From assembly GCA_964589725.1 (NCBI GenBank), contig CAZPUJ010000087.1, positions 1 through 17,812 on the forward strand: a DNA stretch of 17,812 nucleotides, read 5' to 3'. The DNA comes from CAYSHJ01 sp964589725. GTDB lineage: Bacteria; Planctomycetota; Planctomycetia; Planctomycetales; Planctomycetaceae. The notes below the pieces were generated by a model. It worked only from the letters and a program-made list of their open reading frames with translations. It was not told the origin of the DNA and made no database searches. This document shows positions 1 to 8,339 of this stretch, one piece after another (the stretch's first letter is position 1; every line of letters starts with the position of its first letter). The translations under genes were made by a program, and so were the position numbers.

Positions 1-1
1 T

Positions 2-688
2 CGTTCGTTGGGCAGCGTCCAGCAATCCGATCAGCGTGATCAAATTGCCGACTTGGCCGCGTTCATCGTCTCCCGTGATGGCGTGCTCGGTCTGTATCAA
101 GGCCCGGCCGAAACAGGGCCGCGTGCCTTGGGACATCGGTCAATCCTCGCCAATCCGTGCAACCCACTGACTCTGGAAAACATCAATCTGCGCGTCAAAT
201 TTCGTGAACGAATCCGGCCGCTGGCTCCGATGGCCACGCTCTCGGCCGCTCAGCGGTTCTTCGAGTTATCCCCAGGTGCAGCGGATGACGACTACAACGC
301 CTACAACTATATGGTGCTCACCGCGGCAGCACGGCCCGAGGCGTTTGAGAAACTTCCCGCGGTCGTCCACCAAGACGGCACGGCGCGGCTCCAAATCGTT
401 CGTGAAGAACTCGATCCGTTCACTTATGCATACCTGAAAGCGATGGGGCGGCGATTGGGGGTCGAAGTCTCGGTCAATACGTCCCTCAATGTCGGCAGCC
501 CGATCGTTCAAACTCCGGTTCAAGCGCTGGCAGCTCTCAAGCGGGCCAAATCGCTGAGCGGCCTGTTACTGATCGCCGACGATGGGGAAACGTTCCTGGC
601 TTGGCATCACGTCGCTGCGCCGCCGAAAGATGCCGGTGCTCAATTGTGTGCCTGGGTGGACGAATGGTCCGCGACGCGCAGTCAATAG
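2..688 (+). CDS. Carbamoyltransferase, C-terminal part (NodU/CmcH family), 5' truncated by window edge
   Basis: The reading frame is open from base 2 and ends at TAG 686-688, giving 228 residues of a longer protein; the first TTG at base 8 is not a convincing start. The fragment matches the C-terminal domain of the NodU/CmcH carbamoyltransferases, which use carbamoyl phosphate to O-carbamoylate sugars, antibiotics or nodulation factors. Visible signatures are YQGPAETGPRALGHRSIL, then KFRERIRPLAPM, and SVNTSLNVGSPIV with a following alanine-rich helix. In this family the catalytic Kae1/TsaD-like ATPase domain lies upstream and so falls outside the window. The substrate cannot be told from this part. 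A 459-base non-coding stretch follows, so it probably ends its transcription unit. Confidence 0.85.
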   Translation, partial: RSLGSVQQSDQRDQIADLAAFIVSRDGVLGLYQGPAETGPRALGHRSILANPCNPLTLENINLRVKFRERIRPLAPMATLSAAQRFFELSPGAADDDYNAYNYMVLTAAARPEAFEKLPAVVHQDGTARLQIVREELDPFTYAYLKAMGRRLGVEVSVNTSLNVGSPIVQTPVQALAALKRAKSLSGLLLIADDGETFLAWHHVAAPPKDAGAQLCAWVDEWSATRSQ

Positions 689-1147
689 ACCGCGTGTGAT
701 CGTACGGGCGTTCATGAGCCGCGGAGAAGAAGTGTCACGGTGCGCCAGCGCAAGCCGGAGGAAAATCGCGAATGGAAGAGTCGCACGAGCCAAGACGTAG
801 CCAGTCGCCTCGGCCTCGAGTGACGCGTCTTGTCAGGCAACTGCCAGGGCAATGTGTTCAAAGAGGGACAGATGAGAGCACGTCTATTATTCGACGGAAA
901 TCCGTTGTCGTGCCATCCGGGGAGCCGACCACTCACGAACGAGTGAACGATCCACGTGGCGCGAAGATCGACCAAGCACAGGTGAACCGCTGGGTGGCGT
1001 CCTTTCGATTTCGGCGGCAGCCATTTCCTTCGCGAACTTGGTGTCCTTCTGTTCCAATGCCAGTTCTTTAGAACTCCTGGAGTGTCTCGGCAACGTCGTT
1101 TTGAGCGGATAAATGGAGGGCTGTGTCGAGCCGCAGCACTCCAGGTA
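689..1147. other. Intergenic stretch of 459 bases with no supported gene
   Basis: Short open frames occur on both strands but none has a ribosome site together with a recognisable product. A minus-strand frame around 1020-1075 reads KELALEQKDTKFAKEM, which looks helical and protein-like, but its continuation is low-complexity and arginine-rich. It may be a decayed gene fragment. The right end (1062-1145) carries short palindromes, listed separately. Confidence 0.5.
1062..1145. repeat. Nested palindromes downstream of the SGNH-like gene
   Basis: AGTTCT-TT-AGAACT (1062-1075) is a perfect short palindrome. It is followed by an inverted repeat CCTGGAGTG (1076-1084) / CACTCCAGG (1137-1145), perfect over 9 bases and extending inward to a CGGC/GCCG pairing. 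It lies just past the stop codon of the minus-strand gene at 1148, so it could act as a transcript end. There is no T-run, so a classical intrinsic terminator is not supported. It may instead be one copy of a dispersed genomic palindrome. Confidence 0.4.
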
Positions 1148-2044
1148 TCAATCGGCCTTCACGCCGCTGAGCGGATGTTGGATGGCGGCTCGCCAAGCGA
1201 GTTCTTGAAGCAATTTGACCAGTGCCGGATCGGTCGATGTTTTCGCTTGAGCCAGTGCGGCCGGCATCGGCAGTCCGACCGGGCTGCGGCGATAGGTCAC
1301 CGCATAATGGCAGTACGCCACGAGCACTTGTAACTGCGGCGTCGCATGGCCTAGGGCATCAGTGAAGAGGTCCGTCTGCTGCTTGAGTCCCGGAGCCTCG
1401 CCCGCCGTGATCTTCTCGCGCAGCGCGAGCACCGCTTGGCCGACCGGCACGACGTAGACCGCGGTCTTGCCGAACTTCTCATTCAGCTTTCTGACGTGCT
1501 CATCGAGAGTCGCGAAGTAGGCTTCGTGCTGCTCACGCAGTTCTTTCAGCGAGCGTGCATTGCGATCGGCTTCGGGATGCGGCACGTGGAAGTTTTCCGG
1601 ATTGAACCGATCGTTCGGCAGCCAGAATTCCTGAATGGTGATGCGGATGTTCGGATTGTGCTCCAGCGCCAACGAGGCGAAGTTCTCGATCCCTTCGTCG
1701 GGGAGGAAGATGGGAGCCAGCGTCAGCACATCGACCTTGCCGGCACGGAGCATCTCTTTCGCCTTGAACTTGTCGTCGGCCACGTCCCAGTGTTGAATGA
1801 CTCGCGAGCCGCCGATCGACGACATCCCAACTTGCTTGTGGTCGCTGATCTCAGCCGCTTTGGCGATGTCATTCAGGATCGCCGGCATGAAAACATGGAA
1901 GCTGTGCCCCACCGAATAGACTCGCTGGCCTTGCGTGATCGCCGCGGTTGCCTTCGCCGCATTCGCATCCTGAGCGTGAGCCGGCACACTCAGAACCAAG
2001 ATGATGGCCACGACTCGTACGGCATCTCGCAGTTTCTCAAGCAT
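1148..2044 (-). CDS. Secreted SGNH-hydrolase-like protein
   Basis: 298 residues. The ATG at 2042-2044 was chosen over an upstream start because AAGGAAG lies about seven bases ahead of it and it begins directly with a signal peptide: MLEKLRDAVR, a hydrophobic run VVAIILVLSV, then AHA before QDA (cleavage near residue 24). The mature protein starts with a beta strand ending in VGHSFHVF (Ser48), which resembles block I of SGNH/GDSL esterases. SSIGGSR (75-81) resembles block II, and a D-A-L-G-H segment (Asp229, His233) may supply the catalytic Asp/His. Asn of the usual block III (GxND) is not evident; a QEFW segment sits there instead. The protein is therefore probably an exported member of this fold, possibly a carbohydrate esterase, with uncertain activity. 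It is divergent from the RidA gene, with 233 bases between them. Confidence 0.7.
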   Translation of the reverse strand: MLEKLRDAVRVVAIILVLSVPAHAQDANAAKATAAITQGQRVYSVGHSFHVFMPAILNDIAKAAEISDHKQVGMSSIGGSRVIQHWDVADDKFKAKEMLRAGKVDVLTLAPIFLPDEGIENFASLALEHNPNIRITIQEFWLPNDRFNPENFHVPHPEADRNARSLKELREQHEAYFATLDEHVRKLNEKFGKTAVYVVPVGQAVLALREKITAGEAPGLKQQTDLFTDALGHATPQLQVLVAYCHYAVTYRRSPVGLPMPAALAQAKTSTDPALVKLLQELAWRAAIQHPLSGVKAD

Positions 2045-2277
2045 GGTCAGCTTCCTTTTGTAAAGATAAAGAATTGGTCGGAGGATCACGACGAGTTGTA
2101 TCATCTTCGGAGTACTGACGGTGTCCATCAAGCACGTTTTTATCCGTACGGTTCTGAGGATTTGAGCGTCATTGTTTCCCAAGACATGTCACGCGGATAT
2201 TCTTCACGTCTGACGCACGGTTTGGTCGGGGCTGATGCCTCTTGATCTCGTCACTCAACCACTGGAAAGTCACCACA

Positions 2278-2721
2278 ATGAGCAGCCCAGAACAGAAAGC
2301 GAAAGAGCTTGGTCTTGCGTTTCCCGAGTTGAAGCCGGGGTATCTCAACCTATGTGCGAAGGCCGGGAATCTGTATTTCACGTCGGGGCATGTGAGCGAC
2401 ATTAAGGGGAAGCTCGGCCGTGATTTGACCGTCGAGCAAGGTTACGCGGCAGCTCGCGAATGCTTGGTCAAGATTTTGCAGTCGGTGCATCACGCGCACG
2501 GATCGCTCGATGGCTTGCGGTGCGTGAAGCTGCTCGGCTGCGTGAATTCGACGCAGGATTTCACGGACCAGCATCTGGTCGTGAACGGTGCGTCGGACCT
2601 CGTGCATCAACTCTTCGGCAAGGAGGGAGACGGCTGGCACGCTCGCAGCGCGTTGGGCTTCGCGTCATTGCCGACTGGACCAGCGGTCGAAGTCGAAGCG
2701 ATCTTTGAGATCAAGTCGTGA
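2278..2721 (+). CDS. RidA/YjgF/Rid family protein
   Basis: 147 residues, slightly longer than the usual 125-130, within the range of the YoaB/Rid subfamilies. RidA enzymes hydrolyse reactive enamine/imine intermediates made by PLP-dependent enzymes, in the cytoplasm, as trimers. Seen here are LYFTSGHVSD in the N-terminal half, a helix EQGYAAARECLVKIL, and the family end ARSALGFASLPTGPAVEVE with Arg123, the residue that binds substrate carboxylate in active RidA proteins, and Glu140. The ATG at 2278 is preceded by GGAAAG at a somewhat long spacing; the TTG upstream at 2242 adds only residues unlike the family. The beta-propeller gene starts 55 bases later on the same strand, but a functional link between them is not obvious. 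Confidence 0.88.
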   Translation: MSSPEQKAKELGLAFPELKPGYLNLCAKAGNLYFTSGHVSDIKGKLGRDLTVEQGYAAARECLVKILQSVHHAHGSLDGLRCVKLLGCVNSTQDFTDQHLVVNGASDLVHQLFGKEGDGWHARSALGFASLPTGPAVEVEAIFEIKS

Positions 2722-2776
2722 CACAAAGTCGCCATCACGCTCCGCATTCCAATTCATCGTTGACTCAAGGAACAAC

Positions 2777-4015
2777 ATGAAAACTCAGCACCGATGGCTC
2801 ATCGTGTTGATTGGCATCGTGGCGTTGTGTGGAGAGCCGGCCGCCGCCAGCGGCGATTGGCCGCAATGGCGTGGTCCATCGCACGACGGACATTCGACGG
2901 AGACTGACGTCCCTGTGAAATGGGACACGAACTCGATTGTGTGGCGTACGGAATTGCCGGGCGATGGTCAGTCGTCCCCGGTGATTTCTGGCGACCGCAT
3001 TTTTCTGACGGCTGCGATTGGGAAGGGACGTGAGCGCGTCGTCTTTTGCGTCGATCGCCGCAACGGCAAGATCGTCTGGCAAGAAACGGTTTGGACGGGT
3101 GAACCGGAAGCCTCGCACGACATGAACGGCTGGGCGTCGGCCACGTGTGCGACGGACGGCCAACGAGTCGTGGCTTTCTTCGGCCGCGGCGGAATTCACG
3201 GCTTGGATGTGGACGGGAAGAAGCTCTGGTCGAAAGACCTCGGCAAGTTCGACGGCGCGTGGGGCACGGGAGCCTCGCCGTTGATCGTTGATGACGTGGT
3301 CATTCAGAACTGCGACGCGGTGGGTGCCGCGTCGCTGATCGCGCTCGACAAGCTGACGGGGCAAGTCAAATGGCAAACACCGCGCGACATTCCCCAACGC
3401 GGCGGATGGAGTTCGCCCGTCTTGATTAATGTCGGGACACGGCGTGAGCTGGTGTTGAACGGAGAGACCTCGGTCATCGGGTACGATCCAGCGACAGGTG
3501 CGAAGCTTTGGTTCTGCAAGAGTTTCATTGGCCGCGGTGAGCCGACGGCGACGCCGGGGCACGGTTTGCTGTTCATGGTCAACGGGAATGCGGGCGATTT
3601 CTATACAGTCCGGCCTGGCGGTGAAGGGGATGTCACGCAATCGCACATGGCGTGGCATACAACGCGAAAGAGCGGTCGCGATCAGCCGTCGCCGATTGTC
3701 ATCGGCGAGTTCGTGATCGTGTCCAGTATGGACGGAGTTGCTTCGTGCTATGACACGGCGAGCGGCCGCGAACTGTGGAAGGAGCGTTTGGGAGGCAAGT
3801 TCACTTCGTCACCGATCGCCGCCAATGGTCTCGCGTACTTCCAAAGCGAGGCGGGTGAGACAGTCGTCCTCAAGCCGGGACCGCAGCTGGACATCGTGGC
3901 TCGCAATACGCTGATGGCCGCGGACCGTGAAGTCTTTCGAGCGTCGCTGACGCCCTCGCGCGGGCAGATGTTTTCGAGATCGAACAAGATGCTGTATTGT
4001 TTACAGACGAAGTAG
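2777..4015 (+). CDS. Secreted PQQ-binding-like beta-propeller repeat protein
   Basis: 412 residues. The start ATG at 2777 has AAGGA six bases upstream and opens a clear signal peptide (MKTQHR, hydrophobic WLIVLIGIVALCG, then PAAAS near residue 25). The mature part begins DWPQWRGPSHDG, a phrase typical of planctomycete PQQ-like propeller proteins. Blade-like repeats recur: SSPVISGDRIF, TGASPLIVDDVVI, GWSSPVLI, PSPIVIGEFVIV, SSPIAANGLAYF, each followed by a cofactor-type G-x-x-x-W strand (for example TGQVKWQT, SGRELWKE). BamB and quinoprotein dehydrogenases share this fold. No catalytic dehydrogenase residues are identifiable, so a binding or scaffolding role outside the cytoplasmic membrane is as likely as an enzyme. 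It ends four bases before a large palindrome. Confidence 0.85.
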   Translation: MKTQHRWLIVLIGIVALCGEPAAASGDWPQWRGPSHDGHSTETDVPVKWDTNSIVWRTELPGDGQSSPVISGDRIFLTAAIGKGRERVVFCVDRRNGKIVWQETVWTGEPEASHDMNGWASATCATDGQRVVAFFGRGGIHGLDVDGKKLWSKDLGKFDGAWGTGASPLIVDDVVIQNCDAVGAASLIALDKLTGQVKWQTPRDIPQRGGWSSPVLINVGTRRELVLNGETSVIGYDPATGAKLWFCKSFIGRGEPTATPGHGLLFMVNGNAGDFYTVRPGGEGDVTQSHMAWHTTRKSGRDQPSPIVIGEFVIVSSMDGVASCYDTASGRELWKERLGGKFTSSPIAANGLAYFQSEAGETVVLKPGPQLDIVARNTLMAADREVFRASLTPSRGQMFSRSNKMLYCLQTK

Positions 4016-4018
4016 TTT

Positions 4019-4128
4019 GGAGTGCGGTGACCGGAGTCACCGCTTTTCACAACGACCTCACTCCATGAAACGCACGCTTGCGTTTGGCGAAGCGATTTGA
4101 AAAGCGACGACTCCGGTCGCCGCAGTCC
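4019..4128. repeat. 110-base palindromic repeat with 29-base arms and an inner hairpin
   Basis: The left arm (4019-4047) and right arm (4100-4128) are inverted copies matching at 25 of 29 positions, centred on GACCGGAGTC / GACTCCGGTC. Between them lies a perfect 7-base hairpin, AAACGCA (4068-4074) and TGCGTTT (4079-4085) around a CGCT loop. It fills nearly the whole gap between the propeller and dehydrogenase genes and ends just before the AAAGGA ribosome site of the latter. It could be a non-autonomous palindromic element or a transcript-processing or attenuation structure. No target-site duplication was recognised. Confidence 0.7.
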
Positions 4129-4140
4129 AAAGGAACCCTC

Positions 4141-5112
4141 ATGCTCGCTGGCCAATTCACTGCCCCACATCGGATCGATCTTGTCGAAGTTCCGGAGCCG
4201 CGGCTCACACCGGGCGGATCGGGCGAGATCATCTTTCAGCCGGAGCTGACGTGCCTGTGCGGCTCGGATACGCCGTATTTCGTGTGGAGCGGCGAGTGGC
4301 CGATCGAGCTGGGGCACTCGCTGCACGAGATGATCGGCCGCGTCGTGGCGACGAACGGGAAACGCTGGAACATTGGCGACCGAGTGCTGTGTGTGCCGGT
4401 CGCTCAGAACGGGCTTTGGGAAAGATACGTCGTTTCCGAGGATCGCTGTGTCGCCATCGATCCGCGAGTGTCGGACGAGGAGGCGGTGCTCGCGCAACCG
4501 CTCGGCACGGCGATCTTCGCACTGAAGAAATTACCGAATCTTCTCGACATGGATGTCGTGATCGTCGGGCAAGGTCCGATGGGACAACTCTTCAATGCCT
4601 GCGCGCGAATGTTGGGAGCCAGGCAAGTCATCGGCATCGACAAGTTGGAATCGCGATTAAAGACGAGCGTCAGGATCGGCGCGACAATGACGATCTGCAA
4701 CGCGATTGAAGACCCCGTGGCCAAAGTCAAAGAACTGACGAGCGGCAAGCTGGCCGACGTTGTCATCGAGGCGGTCGGGCATGCCGAACAGCAGTTCAAT
4801 CTGTGCATCGACCTGCTGGGGTACGGCGGGAAGATTCTCTACTTCGGCGTGCCGCCTGAATTCATCAATGGCCTGCGGTGGCGAGATCTCGTCTTCAAGA
4901 ACGGCTCCGTACTGACGAGCATCAATCCCGACTTCCGCCGCGATTTTCCCTTGGCGATGCAGTGGATCGCCGAGCGCCGCATCGACGTCAAGCCGCTGGT
5001 GACGCATCGACTCCCGCTGGCAAAAATCCAAGAAGCATTCGAGACGTTTCGGGACCGCCGCGACGGAGCGATCAAAGTCTTCGTCGAGTTTCCGGCGTAC
5101 GGCCAACGTTGA
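4141..5112 (+). CDS. Medium-chain (zinc-type) alcohol/polyol dehydrogenase family protein
   Basis: 323 residues. The ATG at 4141 has AAAGGA seven bases upstream; a TTG-initiated extension from 4078 would be read from the palindrome and is unlikely. The N-terminal catalytic domain shows LTCLCGSDTPYF (Cys40, Asp43) and PIELGHSLHE (His59 or His62, Glu63), corresponding to the catalytic-zinc Cys and GHE motifs, although the GHE is split by an extra SLH. The four-cysteine structural-zinc loop is absent, as in several short members. The Rossmann domain has VVIVGQGPMGQLF (GxGxxG at 143-148) and an acidic end GIDKLE, suggesting NAD. It probably oxidises an alcohol or sugar; the substrate is unknown. 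It lies 27 bases from the next gene. Confidence 0.85.
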   Translation: MLAGQFTAPHRIDLVEVPEPRLTPGGSGEIIFQPELTCLCGSDTPYFVWSGEWPIELGHSLHEMIGRVVATNGKRWNIGDRVLCVPVAQNGLWERYVVSEDRCVAIDPRVSDEEAVLAQPLGTAIFALKKLPNLLDMDVVIVGQGPMGQLFNACARMLGARQVIGIDKLESRLKTSVRIGATMTICNAIEDPVAKVKELTSGKLADVVIEAVGHAEQQFNLCIDLLGYGGKILYFGVPPEFINGLRWRDLVFKNGSVLTSINPDFRRDFPLAMQWIAERRIDVKPLVTHRLPLAKIQEAFETFRDRRDGAIKVFVEFPAYGQR

Positions 5113-5139
5113 TTTCCTGTGAACCGCCGAGAGCGTCGC

Positions 5140-5943
5140 ATGCCAACGTCGCACGCAGGAGACACCGTACAGGTCGCGGTCATCATCATGATGGCCTCGA
5201 CAAGCGCGGCGATTTGGTGGTTATGGTGGCGACGTTGGAAGGCCGTCGGCGAGATTTGGCAACGAGCCGAGGCCTCGGTAGTGGTCTGGAATCCGGCGGC
5301 GGTGTTTCTGGGGCTGGCGGCGATCGGGCTGAATCTGTGGCCCACGTTACAACCACGAGTGGCCGACGCGCCCGTGAAGGCATCCGTGGAAGGCGCGCGG
5401 GATTCGTGTTTGTTTTATGGCGTGTTGGTCGCGGTGCTGCTGCCGTTGCTGGTCGCGTTTGACTGGCGTCGGCTGCGCGACTTTGGATTCAGTCTCGCTC
5501 GCTGGCGTCGGCAACTGGTGGACGGAATTGAGACCGCAATCGCTAGTTTTCTGCCAACGTTCGCCGTACTGGCGGCGACCTCGCCCTGGCGAACCGAGGT
5601 CGAGCAACACTTGCTGCTGCGTCTGCTGCGCGAGGACACTCGGCTGCAAACACTTGGTACGGTACTACTCGCCGCTGTCGTGCTCGCACCGTTGGCGGAG
5701 GAACTGTTATTTCGAGTGATCCTGCTGGGATGGCTCAAGACGCGCACAACGCGCGCTGTGGCGATTGGCGTTTCAGCGATCGTCTTCAGCGTCATCCACG
5801 GCCAGCTCGACGGAGTAGCTTTGATCCCGCTGGCCCTACTGCTCGGCTGTCTTTACGACCGGCAACAGCTCTTCCTGCCAGTGTTTGTCACGCATGCGTT
5901 CTTCAACTTGACGAATATCGTGCTGGCGCTCGCGGCGCGATAG
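5140..5943 (+). CDS. CPBP family intramembrane metalloprotease
   Basis: 267 residues with about seven or eight hydrophobic segments (first near 11-30, then 52-70, 91-107, 135-147, 174-186, 205-219, 226-238, 246-264). The CPBP (CaaX protease/bacteriocin-processing, ABI) motifs are complete: EELLFR with Glu187, Glu188 and Arg192; FSVIH with His220; and HAFFN with His252 and Asn256. Such glutamate-type membrane proteases cleave within or next to membrane helices; bacterial substrates are mostly unknown. The ATG at 5140 was preferred, with a weak GAGAG upstream; a GTG at 5119 lacks any ribosome site. Its last 41 bases overlap the convergent site-2 protease gene, placing two unrelated intramembrane proteases tail to tail. 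Confidence 0.9.
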   Translation: MPTSHAGDTVQVAVIIMMASTSAAIWWLWWRRWKAVGEIWQRAEASVVVWNPAAVFLGLAAIGLNLWPTLQPRVADAPVKASVEGARDSCLFYGVLVAVLLPLLVAFDWRRLRDFGFSLARWRRQLVDGIETAIASFLPTFAVLAATSPWRTEVEQHLLLRLLREDTRLQTLGTVLLAAVVLAPLAEELLFRVILLGWLKTRTTRAVAIGVSAIVFSVIHGQLDGVALIPLALLLGCLYDRQQLFLPVFVTHAFFNLTNIVLALAAR

Positions 5944-7012
5944 CCGTGCTATTCATGGCACTGCGGACGAACAGTGACGGTGCCTCGGCGTCTGGTTTTG
6001 GAGCCGGTTTTGCGGGCTGATGTTCGTTCATCGAGAACGGTTCCGGCGTGAAGCCGATCAGGATGAACGACAACGTGAGCCAACCGAGCAAAGTGCGGAG
6101 GCTGCCCAGCGGTACAGAGTCATCTCGCGACGGTGGGTGCCGCGCACCCATCAGCATCAACAGGATGACCATGGGGACGTAGGACCAGTTTTTCGTGAGG
6201 ATCATGTAGCCGACCGCGAACCACAGCAACGCGCGAGCGACCGCGTGTGCCCGGCGGCCAATCAGGCAATACAGAATGTGTCCACCGTCCAGTTGGCCGA
6301 TGGGAATCAGATTAAGCGCCGTCACGAAAATGCCCACCCAGCCGGCATGCAGCAACGGCGTGAGCGCGACGTCTTCGCCGGGGGCCAAGGGACCGAAACG
6401 CCACTCGGCCAGCCATTGCAGGATCAACGGATTGCCGAAGCTCATGCCGCCTCCTTCGGCGGCGATGTCGACGATCCGGCTGTCGCGCAGTCCAATGATC
6501 GTGATCGGCAACGCCAGCACGAGTCCGGCCAGCGGGCCGGAAATGCCGATATCGAAAAGCTGTTTCCGATTGGCGAAGCCCGACGCCTGTACGATGACGG
6601 CACCCATCGTCCCCAACGGGAGCGCCGGGAACGGAATGAACCAAGGCCAACTTGCGGGGACGCCGTATCGTCGCGCTTGCAGGTAGTGCCCCATTTCATG
6701 AGCCAGCAAAATGGTCATCAACGCCGTCGAGTACGTCGCACCGCTGGCCACAAACGACATCCAGTCGATGACGATCTCGCCGTCAATCTTCAACGTCTTG
6801 GCAAACGTCGTCCCGCCGACGAGAAACGTGCTGACCCAGGTTGCGAGAAACAATACCAGCGGCAAAAAAACTCGCGGATGCGGACGCGGCGAACGCGGCT
6901 CCGGTTCTCCGCCGCCGCGGCCGAACTGAACTTCGAACGTACGTACGAAGTCCGGTTCTTCGGAGTTTGGAAGTCGTTCCACAGGCAACTCAATCGGTTC
7001 ACGAGAATCCAC
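5903..7012 (-). CDS. Site-2 protease family (M50) membrane metalloprotease
   Basis: 369 residues, starting at GTG 7012 with AAAGGA on the coding strand about six bases ahead. After an acidic and proline-rich cytosolic N-terminus (1-45) come several membrane helices. LLAHEMGHY holds the zinc motif HExxH (His105, Glu106, His109), and NLIPIGQLDGGHIL holds the third ligand, Asp242, in the LDGG motif. ISGPLAG (157-163) is another site-2 signature. No PDZ domain is visible, so it resembles the simple, eukaryote/SREBF-like S2P group rather than RseP. The hydrophilic tail after residue 325 (NEHQPAKPAPKPDAEAP...) is encoded up to and inside the 3' end of the CPBP gene. It likely cleaves a membrane-tethered regulator, but no anti-sigma partner is nearby. 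Confidence 0.9.
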   Translation of the reverse strand: MDSREPIELPVERLPNSEEPDFVRTFEVQFGRGGGEPEPRSPRPHPRVFLPLVLFLATWVSTFLVGGTTFAKTLKIDGEIVIDWMSFVASGATYSTALMTILLAHEMGHYLQARRYGVPASWPWFIPFPALPLGTMGAVIVQASGFANRKQLFDIGISGPLAGLVLALPITIIGLRDSRIVDIAAEGGGMSFGNPLILQWLAEWRFGPLAPGEDVALTPLLHAGWVGIFVTALNLIPIGQLDGGHILYCLIGRRAHAVARALLWFAVGYMILTKNWSYVPMVILLMLMGARHPPSRDDSVPLGSLRTLLGWLTLSFILIGFTPEPFSMNEHQPAKPAPKPDAEAPSLFVRSAMNSTAIAPRAPARYSSS

Positions 7013-7077
7013 GACTCATCCTTTCGTCGTGGGAATTGTCGCGGGTCGCTCGACAAGAGCAAGGTCGAAGCGATTCG

Positions 7078-7524
7078 TCACGTGGCCCACACTTTTTCGC
7101 GAGCGTCGCGAAGCACGGGCCAACATCGCGTCGCGGCGGCGATCGGATCGTAACCGGCCTTCGAGTGAATCTGTCCGCTGGCTTCGACGACGACCAGCGG
7201 CAAGTTTTCCATGAGCGAGGCGAGTTGAAGACCTCGATCTCGCAACTGCCGTTTCAATTCACGGCGCTGATTGTTCGGGAGCTTCTGCGGATCGCACGGC
7301 CAATCGGACATCACGGGCAGTTCGACGCAATCGTAACCGATCTCAGCACACACACGCAGAGCGTCGGCGAGCGGCAGCGCCTTCATTCCGTACAGGCTAA
7401 AGCCGATCGCCGGCCTCACCGCCGGTTCGTCGGCGTCAGATCCGATTGTCCAAGCGGACAAAGCCGTGACCGTAGCGGTTCGCAAGAGTATCCGTCGCGT
7501 GAGCAGTTGTGGATCGCTGGACAT
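7078..7524 (-). pseudogene. Truncated sugar phosphate isomerase/epimerase-like (TIM barrel) gene
   Basis: 148 residues, about half the roughly 270-300 usual for the xylose-isomerase-like TIM barrel family. The N-terminus has a Tat-like signal (twin Arg at 10-11, then LLRTATVTALSAW), followed by PAIGFSLYGMKALPLADALRVCAEIGYDCVELP in the style of the first barrel strands: I-G-F-S-L at strand 1 and C-V-E-L at strand 2. The frame stops at 7078 soon after VEASGQIHSKAGYDPI, before the central metal-binding strands, and only 65 bases remain before the site-2 protease start. A shifted frame beyond the stop shows no family resemblance. No ribosome site precedes the ATG. It is probably a decayed remnant, though a short functional protein cannot be excluded. 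Confidence 0.65.
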
Positions 7525-7649
7525 GGAGGAGGAATGCTGACGACATCGTGGTGTTCTGCAAAGGGAGTCTCGACAATCGTCGGCTGTTACCCCACGCCAC
7601 CGTCGGCATTCAGACCAGCGATTCCGTACTCGTAAGACAAGTTCTCGAC

Positions 7650-8339
7650 ATGAAGTCTCGCCTCATCGTCAGTCTGCTGTTGGTCGTTGCTGTTGGGGCG
7701 CTCGTCGCGTTTCGTTCGGGTATCGACCTGCGCGAGCAGTCGGAGCGGTTTATCAACGCTCTTCGGTCGCAAGGTGCGTGGGGTTTGGTATGGCTGGCGC
7801 TCTCGTACACACCTGCGAGTTTGTTGTTCTTTCCGGCATCGTTGCTGACGCTCGGAGGTGGTTACGCGTTCGGGTTGGTGAAGACGACCGTGGCTGTGTC
7901 ACTGGGAAGCACACTGGGAGCTACGGCGGCATTTCTAGCGGGACGCACATTACTGCGCGGATTTATCGAACACAAAGTCTCCGGCGACGCGCGGTTTCGG
8001 GCGCTCGATCAAGCCGTGGCCGAACAAGGCTTCAAAATTGTCATCCTCACACGGTTGTCTCCCGTGCTGCCCTTCAACCTGTTGAATTACGCGTTCGGTC
8101 TGACGAGGGTACGGCTGCGAGATTTCGTACTCGCGTCGTGGATCGGCATGTTTCCGGGCACGGTCTTGTATGTGTCGATCGGCGCGGCCGCGAAGAATCT
8201 GACTGACATCCTGGCCGGACGCTCGGAAGGTAGCGTCGGACAGAAAGTGCTGTTCGGTGTTGGAGTGCTGGCGACGTTGGCAGTTTCGGTCGTGTTAGCC
8301 CGGATTGCGCAGAAAGCGTTGCGGAGGATACATTCATGA
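7650..8339 (+). CDS. TVP38/TMEM64 family (SNARE-associated/DedA-like) membrane protein
   Basis: 229 residues, typical for the family. The ATG at 7650 begins a membrane helix (MKSRLIVSLLLVVAVGALVAF); a longer open frame upstream is unlike the family. The core shows SLLFFPASLLTLGGGYAFG (58-75), GSTLGATAAFLAGR (86-99), TRLSPVLPFNLLNYAFGLT (134-152) and GMFPGTVLYVSIGAA (166-180), matching the conserved SNARE_assoc segments with the re-entrant-loop prolines and arginines. Relatives act in membrane lipid transport or scrambling, or in uptake of other substrates; its own cargo is unknown. Its TGA overlaps the ATG of the flavoprotein gene by four bases (ATGA), so the two are probably translationally coupled and work together. 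Confidence 0.88.
   Translation: MKSRLIVSLLLVVAVGALVAFRSGIDLREQSERFINALRSQGAWGLVWLALSYTPASLLFFPASLLTLGGGYAFGLVKTTVAVSLGSTLGATAAFLAGRTLLRGFIEHKVSGDARFRALDQAVAEQGFKIVILTRLSPVLPFNLLNYAFGLTRVRLRDFVLASWIGMFPGTVLYVSIGAAAKNLTDILAGRSEGSVGQKVLFGVGVLATLAVSVVLARIAQKALRRIHS

Noticed and set aside
772..1093. Short open frames on both strands in the first intergenic stretch
   Set aside because: They overlap each other, lack ribosome sites and have arginine-rich, shadow-like composition; at most one decayed fragment is suggested.
1436..2245. Long plus-strand open frame opposite the SGNH-like gene
   Set aside because: It is the complement of a gene with a signal peptide and ribosome site, and its product resembles no family.
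6020..7153. Long plus-strand open frame opposite the site-2 protease gene
   Set aside because: Gln/Arg-rich antisense shadow of a gene with complete HExxH and LDGG motifs.
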